The translations under genes and the position numbers were made by a program. A stretch of 57,832 nucleotides of DNA, taken from assembly GCA_900466575.1 (NCBI GenBank), contig UBMP01000027.1, forward strand, positions 1 through 57,832. Reading direction: 5' to 3'. This document shows positions 33,787 through 42,632 of the stretch, in pieces. The DNA is from Hyphomicrobiales bacterium. Lineage in GTDB: Bacteria; Pseudomonadota; Alphaproteobacteria; Rhizobiales; Rhizobiaceae. Below the pieces are notes generated by a model, which saw nothing but the letters and a program-made list of their open reading frames with translations, had not been told where the DNA came from and searched no databases. Position 1 is the first letter of the stretch. The number at the start of each line of letters is the position of its first letter.

Positions 33787-34265
33787 GCGGCATAGCCGCT
33801 GCGCTTTCTCAAGACAGCGATCTTCCCGGCGCCGACTGGGTGGATCGCCAATCGGTACAGGTCGCACAGCGCGATGTGAGGGCTGCGGACGCGGCGCGTG
33901 TCGCGCTCGGCGATGCCATGCCCGGTTGGGTCGCGGGGCTCATGCGGCTCAGGAATTTTATCGTCGGACTTGTCGGGCTGAAGGGCGCGGGCCCGGGCTC
34001 GGATGATAATGGCAGTCAGAGCATTGGCGGCTTTCCGATTGTCAGCCAAACATCCGAAAAGCTCGTCCTCGGCTTCAATGACTGGCATCTCGATTTCCGC
34101 ATCGTGGTCGAGGCCGTGTCTCAGGCCTCGGGAACGGGCATCTCGCTGACGACGCTTGTCAGGCGCAAGCATTGGTTCGGAAGGCTCTATATCGTCCTCA
34201 TCACGCCGTTTCACGTTCTGATCGTGCGGCAGAGCCTGAAAGCGATTGCGTCCGCCTTCAGTTGA
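33783..34265 (+). CDS. DUF2867-family protein
   Basis: A 160-aa protein of the DUF2867 family, function unknown. The recognisable blocks are MRLRNFIVGLVGLKG, then FPIVSQTSEKLVLGFNDWHLDFRIVVEAV and a hydrophobic C-terminal stretch (RLYIVLITPFHVLIVRQSLKAI) that could touch the membrane. The start is uncertain: the TTG at 33783 overlaps the cytochrome stop and keeps the whole domain, and the first ATG in frame would remove about 45 residues. The overlap suggests co-expression with cytochrome b561. Its end overlaps the convergent TraB/GumN gene by eight bases. Confidence 0.75.
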   Translation: MSGIAAALSQDSDLPGADWVDRQSVQVAQRDVRAADAARVALGDAMPGWVAGLMRLRNFIVGLVGLKGAGPGSDDNGSQSIGGFPIVSQTSEKLVLGFNDWHLDFRIVVEAVSQASGTGISLTTLVRRKHWFGRLYIVLITPFHVLIVRQSLKAIASAFS

Positions 34266-35343
34266 CGGCGACCGTCACCGGCGTGACGGTGAAACCTTTC
34301 TGCTGCAACAATGAAACCAGACCTTCATCGCCCGGCAGATGCAGTGCGCCGACGGCCATGAAGGCGTTGCCCTTGTCGAGCGTCGCTTCGGCGCGGTCCG
34401 CCATGTGGTGGTTGCGCACCGTGATCATCTTCTTCTCGAATTCCGCCATGTCAGCGCTGTCGGCGTCGAGCTTGCCGACATATTCACTCAACGGGCCGAT
34501 CATCGCCGGCTTGCCCGAGGCGTAAAGCTCGATCATGGTTTCCATCAGATCCTTGGTGCGCTGCGGGTCCTTCAGGACGCCGATCAGGCCGGAGACATGC
34601 GTCTTCATGGACACGGAAGCCATGGCCTCGAGCTGCTCGGTCAGCGTCTCGAGCCCGACGACCTTCTTGCCGGCGGCAATGGCGTCCTTGGTCAGCTTCT
34701 CATCAAGGAAATCGGCGCCGGCGCCCTTGCGGGCCAATTCGCAGGTCGGGAGCGCCACGAAGGTGGAGAGAACCCAGGGCTTCATCTTGATCACGGCGGC
34801 CAGCGGAATGCCTCGCTCGGCAAGCTGCTTTTCGAGCAGCGCCTTCTGGTCGGCATTCAGGAAATCGTTGATCGTTGTGCTGTCAGTGAACATCGAGAGA
34901 TCGGGGCGCGCCAGAAGCTTCATGCTGGCGGCGTTCTTGTCTGCGATCTCGTCGGATTCGACGATGACGGCCTGTGCCGCCTTGAAGTCCTGCGCCGCTT
35001 CTGTCGGCAGGTTGATCACGCGCGGGTCGGAGAGATGGATCGTGCCGAGCAGGTAGGACGGCGCGACGCCCGGCTTTTCGATCTTCCAGAAGATCGACTC
35101 GCCATTCTTCAGCTTGGCCGTGTCCTTCTCGATCTCCGCGAAGCCCTTCGGGTCTTCCTTCTTGAGATCGGCCAGGATGTTCTTGCCACCGCAGCTTAAG
35201 TCTTCCGCAGCCTTGGCCGGCGAAATCCAGCCGAGAACGAAGACCAGCGAAAGGGCTGCCAGCGTGTGCAGGCCGGCAATCAGCCACAGCCCGGCATTTC
35301 CGAGCGAGAACGTGCGGGCAGAGGAGGGGCGACGGCTTTTCAT
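34258..35343 (-). CDS. TraB/GumN-family (Tiki-like) protein
   Basis: A 361-aa protein of the TraB/PrgY/GumN family, whose Tiki relatives are metalloproteases. The two GxxH motifs are present, GTIH in YLLGTIHLSDPR and GALH in AVGALHLPGDEG, with the conserved acid in AVIVESDEIAD. An N-terminal hydrophobic segment (LWLIAGLHTLAALSLVFVLGWISPAKA) acts as a signal peptide or anchor, so the catalytic part is periplasmic. The ATG at 35343 follows AGGA; another at 35367 would add eight residues. Bacterial substrates are unknown. It shares eight terminal bases with the convergent DUF2867 gene. Confidence 0.88.
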   Translation of the reverse strand: MKSRRPSSARTFSLGNAGLWLIAGLHTLAALSLVFVLGWISPAKAAEDLSCGGKNILADLKKEDPKGFAEIEKDTAKLKNGESIFWKIEKPGVAPSYLLGTIHLSDPRVINLPTEAAQDFKAAQAVIVESDEIADKNAASMKLLARPDLSMFTDSTTINDFLNADQKALLEKQLAERGIPLAAVIKMKPWVLSTFVALPTCELARKGAGADFLDEKLTKDAIAAGKKVVGLETLTEQLEAMASVSMKTHVSGLIGVLKDPQRTKDLMETMIELYASGKPAMIGPLSEYVGKLDADSADMAEFEKKMITVRNHHMADRAEATLDKGNAFMAVGALHLPGDEGLVSLLQQKGFTVTPVTVAVN

Positions 35344-35434
35344 GCGAAGTGGTCCTGAAACGATCATCCCGGCACCTTAGCGGAGCGACCGCTCAGGAAC
35401 CCTTAACGCGTTTGGTTAATGCGGGTGCAGGTGC

Positions 35435-35478
35435 GCAATTCCGGACGCGAAACCGGTAGCCACTTTCGCTGGAACTGC
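35435..35478. repeat. Intergenic repeat copy 4
   Basis: GCAATTCCGGACGCGAAACCG ... CACTTTCGCTGGAACTGC: ends GCAATTCC and GGAACTGC are near inverted repeats. It shares its left half with the copy at 6832-6876 and CACTTT-GC with the copies at 5504 and 14891. It ends two bases from the xerC stop and is downstream of xerC in transcription. Confidence 0.6.
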
Positions 35479-35480
35479 CC

Positions 35481-36416
35481 TCACGCCCTAGGATGGGCGC
35501 GGTCGTAGATATCCAGAAGCCGGTTCGTATCGACGGCGGTGTAGACCTGCGTCGTGGAAAGGCTGGAATGGCCGAGCAGTTCCTGGATCGAGCGCAGATC
35601 GCCGCCGCCGGCCAGAAGATGCGTTGCGAAGGAATGGCGCAGCGCATGCGGGGTCGCCGTTTCCGGCAGGCCCAGCGCCGAGCGCATCTTGACCATCTCG
35701 CGCTGGATGATGGCCTGTTGCAGCGGGCCGCCCTTGGCCCCGCGAAAGATCGGCTCGTCGGCCTTCAGGTGATAGGGGCAGAGCTTGCGATACAGCTCGA
35801 CGGCCTCCATGGCGGCCGGCAGAAGCGGCACCATGCGTGTCTTGCCGCCCTTGCCGGTGATGCGCAGCGTCTTCGTGCCGGGCAGAAGATCGTTCGGCGT
35901 CAGCGACAGGCCTTCGGAGATACGCAGTCCAGAGCCGTAAAGCAGTGTCAGCACGGCGGCATTGCGGGCCGCAATCCAGGGCTCCTCGGCCAATTGCGCG
36001 TCGGCACCGATCACGGACAACGCCTGGCTCGCGGCGAGCGGTTTCGGCAGCGATTTCGGCTGTTTGGGGGAGCGCACGGCGCGGGCGCCGGTGGCATTGG
36101 CCAGTCCCTGCTTTTCCAGATAGCGCAGGAAGGAGCGGATGCCGGCAAGGCCTCGCCCGAGCGTGCGTGCGCCGGCGCCATCATTGCGGCGGCTCGCAAG
36201 AAAGCCGCGCAGGTCCGCGGGGCGGAGGCTCGCGACATCGGAAAGTTTTGCCGGCCCGCCGGCATGGCCAGTGAGGAAGGTGAGGAACTGGCGCGTATCG
36301 CGCTCATAGGCCTCGACCGTCTTAGGCGACAGCCGCCGCTCCCCCGCGATAGAGGCGAGCCAGTCCTGCCTTAGCCTCGTCAATTTGTCGTCGGAAATGA
36401 TGAAAAGTTCGTTCAT
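35481..36416 (-). CDS. xerC: Tyrosine recombinase XerC
   Basis: Site-specific recombinase that, with XerD, resolves chromosome dimers at dif. The 311-aa protein has an N-terminal core-binding domain (LSPKTVEAYERDTRQFLTFL) and a catalytic domain with the full set R165 (GSGLRISE), K189 (ITGKGGKTR), H257 and R260 (HALRHSFATHLL), H283 (LGHSSLSTTQ) and the nucleophile Y292. XerC rather than an integrase is chosen for its length and its place beside priA and the atp operon, as in other rhizobia. No dif-like site was recognised. It is divergent from the ATPase gene. Confidence 0.93.
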   Translation of the reverse strand: MNELFIISDDKLTRLRQDWLASIAGERRLSPKTVEAYERDTRQFLTFLTGHAGGPAKLSDVASLRPADLRGFLASRRNDGAGARTLGRGLAGIRSFLRYLEKQGLANATGARAVRSPKQPKSLPKPLAASQALSVIGADAQLAEEPWIAARNAAVLTLLYGSGLRISEGLSLTPNDLLPGTKTLRITGKGGKTRMVPLLPAAMEAVELYRKLCPYHLKADEPIFRGAKGGPLQQAIIQREMVKMRSALGLPETATPHALRHSFATHLLAGGGDLRSIQELLGHSSLSTTQVYTAVDTNRLLDIYDRAHPRA

Positions 36417-36517
36417 GGCCGTTCCATGGTTGAAATGTCACTCTGCTCGACGCAGCGTTAGCAAATTGTTAATCCGGCGCAGTTGCCCACCATCTTCCGG
36501 GGCGACAGGGAGGTTCC

Positions 36518-37666
36518 ATGCTGCTGAAATCGATGAGTGCGGCGCAATATCGCTCGCTGCGCGCGATCCGCATGGAACTCGATGGCGTCAATGTTTTCAT
36601 CGGTGTGAACGGGGTGGGCAAGACCAATCTCTATCGCGGGCTGCAACTGGTGCAGGCGGCCGTGCGAGGGACGTTTGCGCGCGAGATTGCAGCCGAAGGC
36701 GGCATGATGCAGGCGCTTTGGGCCGGGCCGCGCCGCAAGCAGGAGAAAGCGCGGCTTGCCTTTTCCGTCGAGGTGGAGGACGAGGCCAACGGGCTCGGCT
36801 TCAGTTACCGGATCGAGGCGGGTTTTCGTCCCCCACCCCCGGCCGCCGGCTTTGCTTATGAGCCGCATATCAAGCTTGAGGAATTCACCGTCAACATGGG
36901 GCGCGGTCCGGTGACGATGATGAAGCGCGAGGGGCCGGGGATCATGCTGCGCGGGGATCGGGGCCGCATGAGCCCGTTTGCTGAAACAGCAATGGTCTCG
37001 GAAACCGCCATTTCCATGCTGGCGCATGAGGCGGCATCGCCGGAAATCGCGACCTTCTGCCGGTTTGTCGAGCAATGGCGTTTCTTCCATGGCTTCCGCA
37101 CCGACGCGCAATCGCCGCTGCGGCGACCATGTCTTGCCGTCACGGCGCCGTTGCTCGATGAGGATGGCGGCAATCTGGCGGCCGTGTTCGCCACGATCTC
37201 GGTCAACCGGCAGGAGATGCCGGAAATCGACAAGATTCTTGCCGACGCCCTGGGTGGGGCTGAGCTCGTCATTCCCTATCCTGAACAGGAGGCGTCCATT
37301 GGCCTCAGCCTGCCGGACTTTCCGCAGCGTGTATTCAGCGCGCGGGAGTTTTCCGATGGGCAGTTGCGGTTTCTGGCGTTGACGGGAGCGTTGATGTCCT
37401 ATCGACTGCCGCCGCTCATTGCGCTCAATGAGCCGGAGGCAAGCCTGCATCCCAATATGCTCGAGCCGTTGGCGGACATGATTGCGACGGCGGCGAAACG
37501 CAGTCAGATCTGGATCGTTACCCATTCGGAACGATTGGCTGAGGCGGTGTCGGAGCGATGCGGCGTGCGCTTCCGTCACGTCGTCCGGCAGGATGGCAAG
37601 ACGTGGATTGAAGGCATGCGGCTGACCGGTGAGATTGCCGGTTCGGGGGATGACGACGAGGATTGA
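36518..37666 (+). CDS. Lone RecF/OLD-like AAA ATPase
   Basis: A 382-aa P-loop protein of the ABC/SMC-like AAA class (COG4637-type). Walker A is GVNGVGKT (29-36) directly after LRAIRMELDGVNVFIG, the Q-loop/lid region is long, the ABC-like signature is FSDGQLRFLALTGAL, Walker B is PLIALNEPEASLHP, and WIVTHSERLAEAV is the H-loop. There is no TOPRIM or nuclease domain, unlike OLD proteins; the C-terminus is acidic (GSGDDDED). Function is unknown. GGGAGG precedes the ATG. It is flanked by xerC (divergent) and an EamA gene (convergent, stops adjacent), so no partner gene is apparent. Confidence 0.83.
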   Translation: MLLKSMSAAQYRSLRAIRMELDGVNVFIGVNGVGKTNLYRGLQLVQAAVRGTFAREIAAEGGMMQALWAGPRRKQEKARLAFSVEVEDEANGLGFSYRIEAGFRPPPPAAGFAYEPHIKLEEFTVNMGRGPVTMMKREGPGIMLRGDRGRMSPFAETAMVSETAISMLAHEAASPEIATFCRFVEQWRFFHGFRTDAQSPLRRPCLAVTAPLLDEDGGNLAAVFATISVNRQEMPEIDKILADALGGAELVIPYPEQEASIGLSLPDFPQRVFSAREFSDGQLRFLALTGALMSYRLPPLIALNEPEASLHPNMLEPLADMIATAAKRSQIWIVTHSERLAEAVSERCGVRFRHVVRQDGKTWIEGMRLTGEIAGSGDDDED

Positions 37667-38530
37667 TCAGGCTGTCGCTGCTGCCCGTCGGCGCGTGAAG
37701 ATCAACAGGAGACCGGCCGAGGCGACGAAGGCGGCGCCGACCCAGACGTTCGTCTCCGGCGTCTGGCCGAACCAGACATAGCCGAGCGTCGCCGCCGTGA
37801 TCAGTTCGACATAGGAGAGCGGTGCAAGCGTCGTGGCGTCGGCATGGCGGAAGGCGTTGATCGTCAGCGTGTGACAGATGAGCGAGATTGCACCCATGCC
37901 GAGCAGCAGAATCAGATCGAAGCCGGAGGGCGCGGACCATGTGAGGACCGCCTGCGGCAGGAGGAGGATCGTGCCGAAGACGTTCTGGAAGACAAGAGCT
38001 TGCAGCGGCGTGGTTTCACCGGAGGCGAGGCGGGTGGAGACGAGGTAGAAGCCGTAGCAGACGCCGGCAGCCAGGGCCAGAAGAACGCCGGGTGACATGG
38101 CGGGACCGGGCCGCGCGATGATGATGGCACCGACAAAGCCCAGCGCCAGCGCCGCGAGCTTGTCCCTGGTCATCTTCTCTCCCAGCATGAACACGGCGGC
38201 AACGCTACCCACGACCGGGCCGATGAAGAATGCGGCAACGGCGGTTGCAAGATCGATGGTGACGATAGAGACGTAAAACAGCGTCATTGCCATAACCATC
38301 AGGATCGTGCGGACAATATGCGGCTTGAGGCGATGGCGGGGTGGAAGCGCGCTGCGTCCATGGCGGAGAAAGGCGATGGGCAGCAGCAGCAGGGAAGCGG
38401 CGAAATAGCGGCCGGAGCTGACCAGAAGTGCAGAATGGTTTTCGGAGAGGACTTTTGCGATGCCGTCGGCCACCGGGATGATGGCCGAGCCCGTTGCCAT
38501 CAATAAAATGCCTCTGATCTGTTGCGACAT
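37667..38530 (-). CDS. EamA/DMT-family transporter
   Basis: A 287-aa inner-membrane protein with ten predicted helices made of two EamA repeats, of the drug/metabolite transporter superfamily. The first repeat includes GILLMATGSAIIPVADGIAK and ALLVSSGRYFAASLLLLPIAF; the second includes LLALAAGVCYGFYLVSTRLAS and ATTLAPLSYVELITAATLGYVWFG. The frame is open far upstream, but the ATG at 38530 follows GGGAG and starts the family N-terminus. The substrate is unknown. Its stop is immediately next to the stop of the convergent ATPase gene, with no spacer, and it is divergent from priA. Confidence 0.9.
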   Translation of the reverse strand: MSQQIRGILLMATGSAIIPVADGIAKVLSENHSALLVSSGRYFAASLLLLPIAFLRHGRSALPPRHRLKPHIVRTILMVMAMTLFYVSIVTIDLATAVAAFFIGPVVGSVAAVFMLGEKMTRDKLAALALGFVGAIIIARPGPAMSPGVLLALAAGVCYGFYLVSTRLASGETTPLQALVFQNVFGTILLLPQAVLTWSAPSGFDLILLLGMGAISLICHTLTINAFRHADATTLAPLSYVELITAATLGYVWFGQTPETNVWVGAAFVASAGLLLIFTRRRAAATA

Positions 38531-38660
38531 GTTGTCTCCCGCTTTCCCGCACTCGCCTATCGCGGATAGCGCGGCGCGTCCATGGCGGCACTCGAAAATC
38601 ACGAAGGGCTGTTGCTCTCCTCCGGTTTCTTTCCGGTTTTCTTTAGGCAGAGCTTGAGGC

Positions 38661-40898
38661 ATGGTCCGCGCGATGAAGACGGATTCGCCCGCACTGTTCG
38701 AACTTCCTGAGCCGCCGACGCCCAAAGCTGCGCGCGCGGTGCCGGTGCTCGTGCCCATGCCGGCGCCGGGTCCTTATTCCTATACGGTACCGGAGAATGC
38801 GCATGTCGTGCCGGGCTCCATCGTCATCGTGCCGCTCGGGCCGCGCAAGGTGATCGGCGTCGTCTGGGACGAGCGGGGCGAGGGTGGTTCTGTCGATCCG
38901 AAGAAGCTGCGCCCCATCGATCATGTCTTCGATTGCCCGCCGCTGGCGGATGACATGCGCGCCTTTCTCGACTGGGTGGCGACCTATACGCTGACGCCGC
39001 CGGGTTATGTTGCGCGCATGGCGCTGCGCGCGCCGACCGCCTTCGATCCGGAGCCGATGGTCGAGGGACTGCGGCTGGTGAAGGGCGATCTGGAGCGGAT
39101 CACGCCGGCCCGCGCGCGGGTGATCGAGCTTGCTTCCGATGGCTTTGCCTGGACGCGGATGGGGCTGGTGCATGCGGCCGGCGTTTCCGCGAGCGTTGTC
39201 GACGGGATGATCGCTCAAGGGGTGTTCGAGACCGTTTTCCTGCCGCCGCCGCCGGTCGTTGCGCCGCCCGATCCGGATTATGTCGCCGACCGGCTGGAGG
39301 GCGTTCAGAAGGATGCGGCGCGGGTTCTGATCAAGACCGTGGACAAGGGCAAGTTCTCGGTCTCGCTGATCGATGGCGTCACGGGTTCGGGCAAGACGGA
39401 GGTCTATTTCGAGGCGGTGGCGGAGGCGTTGAAGCGCGGCAAGCAGGTGCTGATCCTGCTGCCGGAAATCGCGCTGACGGCAAGTTTCCTGGAGCGTTTT
39501 CAGGATCGTTTCGGCTCCAAGCCCGCCGAGTGGCATTCGGAGCTCGCCCCGCGGACCCGCGAAAAGGTCTGGCGGCAGGTGGTGACGGGCGAAGTTCGGG
39601 TCGTGGCCGGCGCGCGGTCGGCGCTGTTCCTGCCCTTTGCCGAACTCGGCCTGATTGTTGTCGATGAAGAGCATGATCCCGCCTACAAGCAGGAAGATCG
39701 CGTCTTCTATAATGCCCGTGACATGGCCGTTGTTCGCGCGCGGATCGGCGATTTCCCGACTGTTCTCGTCTCGGCGACACCGTCGGTGGAAAGCCAGGTC
39801 AATGCCATGCAGGGCCGCTATCAGGCGATCCACCTGCCAACCCGCTTTGGCGATGCAGCCATGCCGGATCTGCGGCTCGTGGACATGCGGCGGCATGCAC
39901 CGGCCAAGGGGGGCTTCCTTTCACCCATCATGCTGCGCGGCATCGATGCCACGCTGAAGAAAGGCGAGCAGTCACTGCTCTTCCTGAACCGGCGGGGCTA
40001 TGCGCCGCTGACCCTCTGCCGGGTCTGCGGCCATCGGTTCCAGTGCCCGCAATGCTCAAGCTGGCTTGTGGAACATCGTTTCCGTGGCGTCATCCAGTGC
40101 CATCAATGTGGCTATCAGGAAAAGACGCCGGAGGCCTGTCCTGAATGCGGGACGCTCGACCATCTTGTTGCCTGCGGGCCGGGGGTGGAGCGTATCGCGG
40201 AAGAGGTGGTGAGCCACTTCCCGGATGCCCGGACCATCGTGCTCTCCTCCGACATGGCCGGCGGGGTGAAGCGGCTGCGGCTGGAGCTCGAGGCGATCGC
40301 CAAGGGCGAGGCGGATATCGTGATCGGTACGCAGCTCGTGGCGAAGGGGCATAACTTCCCGCTGATGACGCTGGTCGGCATTGTCGATGCGGACCTCGGC
40401 CTCGCGAACGGCGATCCGCGTGCAGCGGAGCGGACCTTCCAGTTGCTGCATCAGGTGACGGGCCGTGCGGGTCGGACGGGGCTCAAGAGTCATGGCCTTA
40501 TCCAGACCTATCAGCCTGGGCATCCGGTGATGCAGGCCATTGTCTCGGGCGACGCGGAGGCGTTTTATGATCGCGAGATTGCCGAGCGAGAGAAGGCAAA
40601 CCTCCCGCCCTTCGGCCGGCTCGCTTCGATCATCATTTCGGCCGATGACCGGCATTCGGCGGAAGCACATGGGCGGGCCTTGCGCAATGCCGCGCCGCTG
40701 GCCGCCGGCATTACGGTTCTGGGACCTGCGGAGGCGCCGCTCGCGCTGGTGCGTGGGCGCTATCGCTTCCGGCTGCTCGTGCACGGCCAACGGGCTTCAG
40801 ACATGCAGGGTTTCCTGAAAGCCATGCTGGCGGCGGGTCCTAAGGAGCGTGGCTCGATCCATGTTCAGGTCGATATCGATCCGCAGAGCTTCCTGTAA
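38661..40898 (+). CDS. priA: Primosomal protein N' (replication restart helicase)
   Basis: 3'-5' DNA helicase that reloads the replisome at stalled forks. The 745-aa protein has the N-terminal 3'-binding domain (VPVLVPMPAPGPYSYTVP), Walker A GVTGSGKT (239-246), the DEAH-type box D335-E-E-H338 and helicase motifs such as LVSATPSVES and QVTGRAGRTG. Eight zinc-binding cysteines lie between 453 and 496 (CRVCG, CPQC, CHQC, CPEC). The ATG at 38661 or the one at 38673 could be the start; neither has an ideal ribosome site. In rhizobia priA usually sits by xerC and atpH, as here. Confidence 0.97.
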   Translation: MVRAMKTDSPALFELPEPPTPKAARAVPVLVPMPAPGPYSYTVPENAHVVPGSIVIVPLGPRKVIGVVWDERGEGGSVDPKKLRPIDHVFDCPPLADDMRAFLDWVATYTLTPPGYVARMALRAPTAFDPEPMVEGLRLVKGDLERITPARARVIELASDGFAWTRMGLVHAAGVSASVVDGMIAQGVFETVFLPPPPVVAPPDPDYVADRLEGVQKDAARVLIKTVDKGKFSVSLIDGVTGSGKTEVYFEAVAEALKRGKQVLILLPEIALTASFLERFQDRFGSKPAEWHSELAPRTREKVWRQVVTGEVRVVAGARSALFLPFAELGLIVVDEEHDPAYKQEDRVFYNARDMAVVRARIGDFPTVLVSATPSVESQVNAMQGRYQAIHLPTRFGDAAMPDLRLVDMRRHAPAKGGFLSPIMLRGIDATLKKGEQSLLFLNRRGYAPLTLCRVCGHRFQCPQCSSWLVEHRFRGVIQCHQCGYQEKTPEACPECGTLDHLVACGPGVERIAEEVVSHFPDARTIVLSSDMAGGVKRLRLELEAIAKGEADIVIGTQLVAKGHNFPLMTLVGIVDADLGLANGDPRAAERTFQLLHQVTGRAGRTGLKSHGLIQTYQPGHPVMQAIVSGDAEAFYDREIAEREKANLPPFGRLASIIISADDRHSAEAHGRALRNAAPLAAGITVLGPAEAPLALVRGRYRFRLLVHGQRASDMQGFLKAMLAAGPKERGSIHVQVDIDPQSFL

Positions 40899-41042
40899 TT
40901 TCCAGAGCGTTCCCGCAATGCGGCAATTTCCTGTGCGCAAACACGTCTGCGGTGATTTCGGCGCTCAAAAGCTTGTGCCATAAGGGCCGCTCGCATTTTG
41001 AAAATGCCTTCCGCCGACAGCGGAATGATCGAGGGACGGACC

Positions 41043-41831
41043 ATGGAACTGACAATCCCACCAATTCCGAGCACGCCCGGCGCGCAGGCTGCGATGGCGT
41101 CGGCGGTGCTGACGCTGCTGCTCGGCCTCGCGCTGATGGTGCTGGCGCGACAGATTGGCGCATGGTGGGGCTTTGCCGCCCGTGAGGGACGCGACGGTGC
41201 CGTTGGCGAACTGCGTCCCATCGGCGCTTTCCTGGCGGGCCTCGGCCTTGCCGGGTTCCTCTTCGACCAGCCGGTCATTTATGTGATGATCGGCGCGGCA
41301 TGGGCTTTGGCTGCTTTCGGGCGTCTGCTTTCCATGATGTCGGCTTCGGACCGCTCCGGAGGGCTCTTCAATTTCCTCTTCCTGCTGCTCCAGGCGGCTT
41401 TGGCAGCGGGCGGGCTCAGCTGGCTTTTTGACGTTTGGACCGGGGATGTCGGTTTCCAGATGCCTGATGATCGGGCCGGCTTCATCGTCTTCGTGGCGGC
41501 GGCCGTGACCGCCGGTCTTGGCGCGGTCTGCATGTTTGGCCCCGGCCTGATGATGCTGTTGGCGGGTTTGTCGATCGGCGAGGGGCGCAGTCGCGTGATC
41601 GCCTCCGTCCGTGCGCTCGGCGGCATGCTGATCGGGGCCGGCGGGGTGACGATTCTCGCTGCCAATCCCATGTGCGAGCTTGCGTTGGGCTCAGCGCTCG
41701 CCCTCTCAATCTTCGGACGTATACTTTCGTTGATATTCGAAACGGGAAGGTACGTTTTCCAGGTGATCGCGCTTCTGGTGACGATAGCGGGTGCTGCGAT
41801 CTTTCTCGGTCATGTTTTCGGTTATTTCTGA
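41043..41831 (+). CDS. Membrane protein with duplicated DUF4345-like repeat
   Basis: A 262-aa hydrophobic protein with about eight helices. Two halves repeat each other: RPIGAFLAGLGLAGFL...WALAAFGRLLSMM around residue 58-100 and RALGGMLIGAGGVTIL...ALALSIFGRILSLIF around residue 190-232, both of the DUF4345 type (R-x-I/L-G-G, then G-R-I/L). Function unknown. The frame begins at 40998, but the ATG at 41043 follows GAGGGA at good spacing. It lies between priA and the atp operon on the same strand, yet 144 bp after priA, so it probably has its own promoter. Confidence 0.75.
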   Translation: MELTIPPIPSTPGAQAAMASAVLTLLLGLALMVLARQIGAWWGFAAREGRDGAVGELRPIGAFLAGLGLAGFLFDQPVIYVMIGAAWALAAFGRLLSMMSASDRSGGLFNFLFLLLQAALAAGGLSWLFDVWTGDVGFQMPDDRAGFIVFVAAAVTAGLGAVCMFGPGLMMLLAGLSIGEGRSRVIASVRALGGMLIGAGGVTILAANPMCELALGSALALSIFGRILSLIFETGRYVFQVIALLVTIAGAAIFLGHVFGYF

Positions 41832-42065
41832 TCTTTCGGCGCTGCTTGAAGGAGTGGCGCAGAAATTTGCCGAATCATGTCTTTATCTGTCCTTTCCCTC
41901 CCAAAGGCGTGTTGCGAGTCCTGACATCCTATGCTACAGCGACGGCGAAATTCAGGGGGAATTGGGTCTTTGACCCGCGAAATCTGAGTCAATTGGCAAT
42001 AGTTTCACGGGGTTAGCCGGAGCGTGAGCTTGGGCGCGACCTCGGGGATCAATGAAGAGAAGTTT
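41832..42065 (+). promoter_or_regulatory. Leader/promoter region of the atpHAGDC operon
   Basis: A 234-bp non-coding stretch. TTGACC at 41970-41975 is a possible -35 box but no good -10 follows at 16-18 bp, so the promoter is not located with confidence. GAAGAGAAG (42053-42061) is the ribosome site for the atpH GTG start. No hairpin with a U-run was seen after the upstream membrane gene. Confidence 0.4.
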
Positions 42066-42632
42066 GTGCCCGTGACAGACACATCCCAAACTGTTTCCGG
42101 TGTAGCGGAAAGATACGCCTCTTCGCTTTACGAGCTGGCCTCGGAGGCCGGATCCGTCGATCAGATCGGCGCCGAGCTTGCCGGCTTCCAGACCTTGATC
42201 AACGAAAGCGCCGACATGAAGCGTTTCATCGAGAGCCCGGTGTTCTCGGCTGAAGACCAGCTGCGCGCGGTGGCCGCCGTTCTCGAAAAGGCCGGCATTG
42301 CGGGCCTGACGGCGAACTTCATCAAGGTCGCTGCGGCCAACCGCCGGCTCTTCGCCATTCCCGGCATGATCAAGTCTTATTTCCAGATTGTCGCGCGCAA
42401 TCGCGGTGAGATTTCTGCAGATGTCACGAGCGCCCATGCGCTGACCTCGGCGCAGGAAAATGAATTGAAGGCGACGCTGAAGAGCGTCACCGGCAAAGAC
42501 GTGGCAATCAATGTCACCGTCGATCCTTCTATCCTTGGTGGGCTGATTGTGAAGGTCGGATCGCGTCAGATCGACACTTCCCTTCGCACCAAACTTTCTA
42601 CTCTTAAGCTTGCACTGAAAGAGGTTGGCTGA
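42066..42632 (+). CDS. atpH: F1Fo ATP synthase delta subunit
   Basis: Peripheral-stalk subunit that joins the F1 head to the Fo b-dimer. From the GTG at 42066 the product is 188 aa and begins [25 protein letters not shown], the conserved rhizobial N-terminus; a GTG at 42024 would add 14 unrelated residues, and no ATG suits. The C-terminal block [28 protein letters not shown] is the family signature. Its stop shares a base with the atpA start (TGATG). The Fo genes (atpIBEF) are not in the window, matching the split alphaproteobacterial arrangement. Confidence 0.95.
   Translation: MPVTDTSQTVSGVAERYASSLYELASEAGSVDQIGAELAGFQTLINESADMKRFIESPVFSAEDQLRAVAAVLEKAGIAGLTANFIKVAAANRRLFAIPGMIKSYFQIVARNRGEISADVTSAHALTSAQENELKATLKSVTGKDVAINVTVDPSILGGLIVKVGSRQIDTSLRTKLSTLKLALKEVG

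Noticed and set aside
35481-36416. Tyrosine recombinase as a marker of an integrated element
   Set aside because: Length, full XerC motifs and placement beside priA/atp indicate the housekeeping enzyme; no tRNA, attachment repeats or cargo genes are nearby.
38643-39896. 417-codon open frame antisense to priA
   Set aside because: It lies wholly opposite a full-length, motif-complete priA, is rich in Arg/His as expected of an antisense frame in GC-rich DNA, and has no domain signature.
40899-41042. Possible fifth repeat copy after priA
   Set aside because: The region has GCGCAAA and short inverted segments but does not share the core blocks of the four accepted copies.
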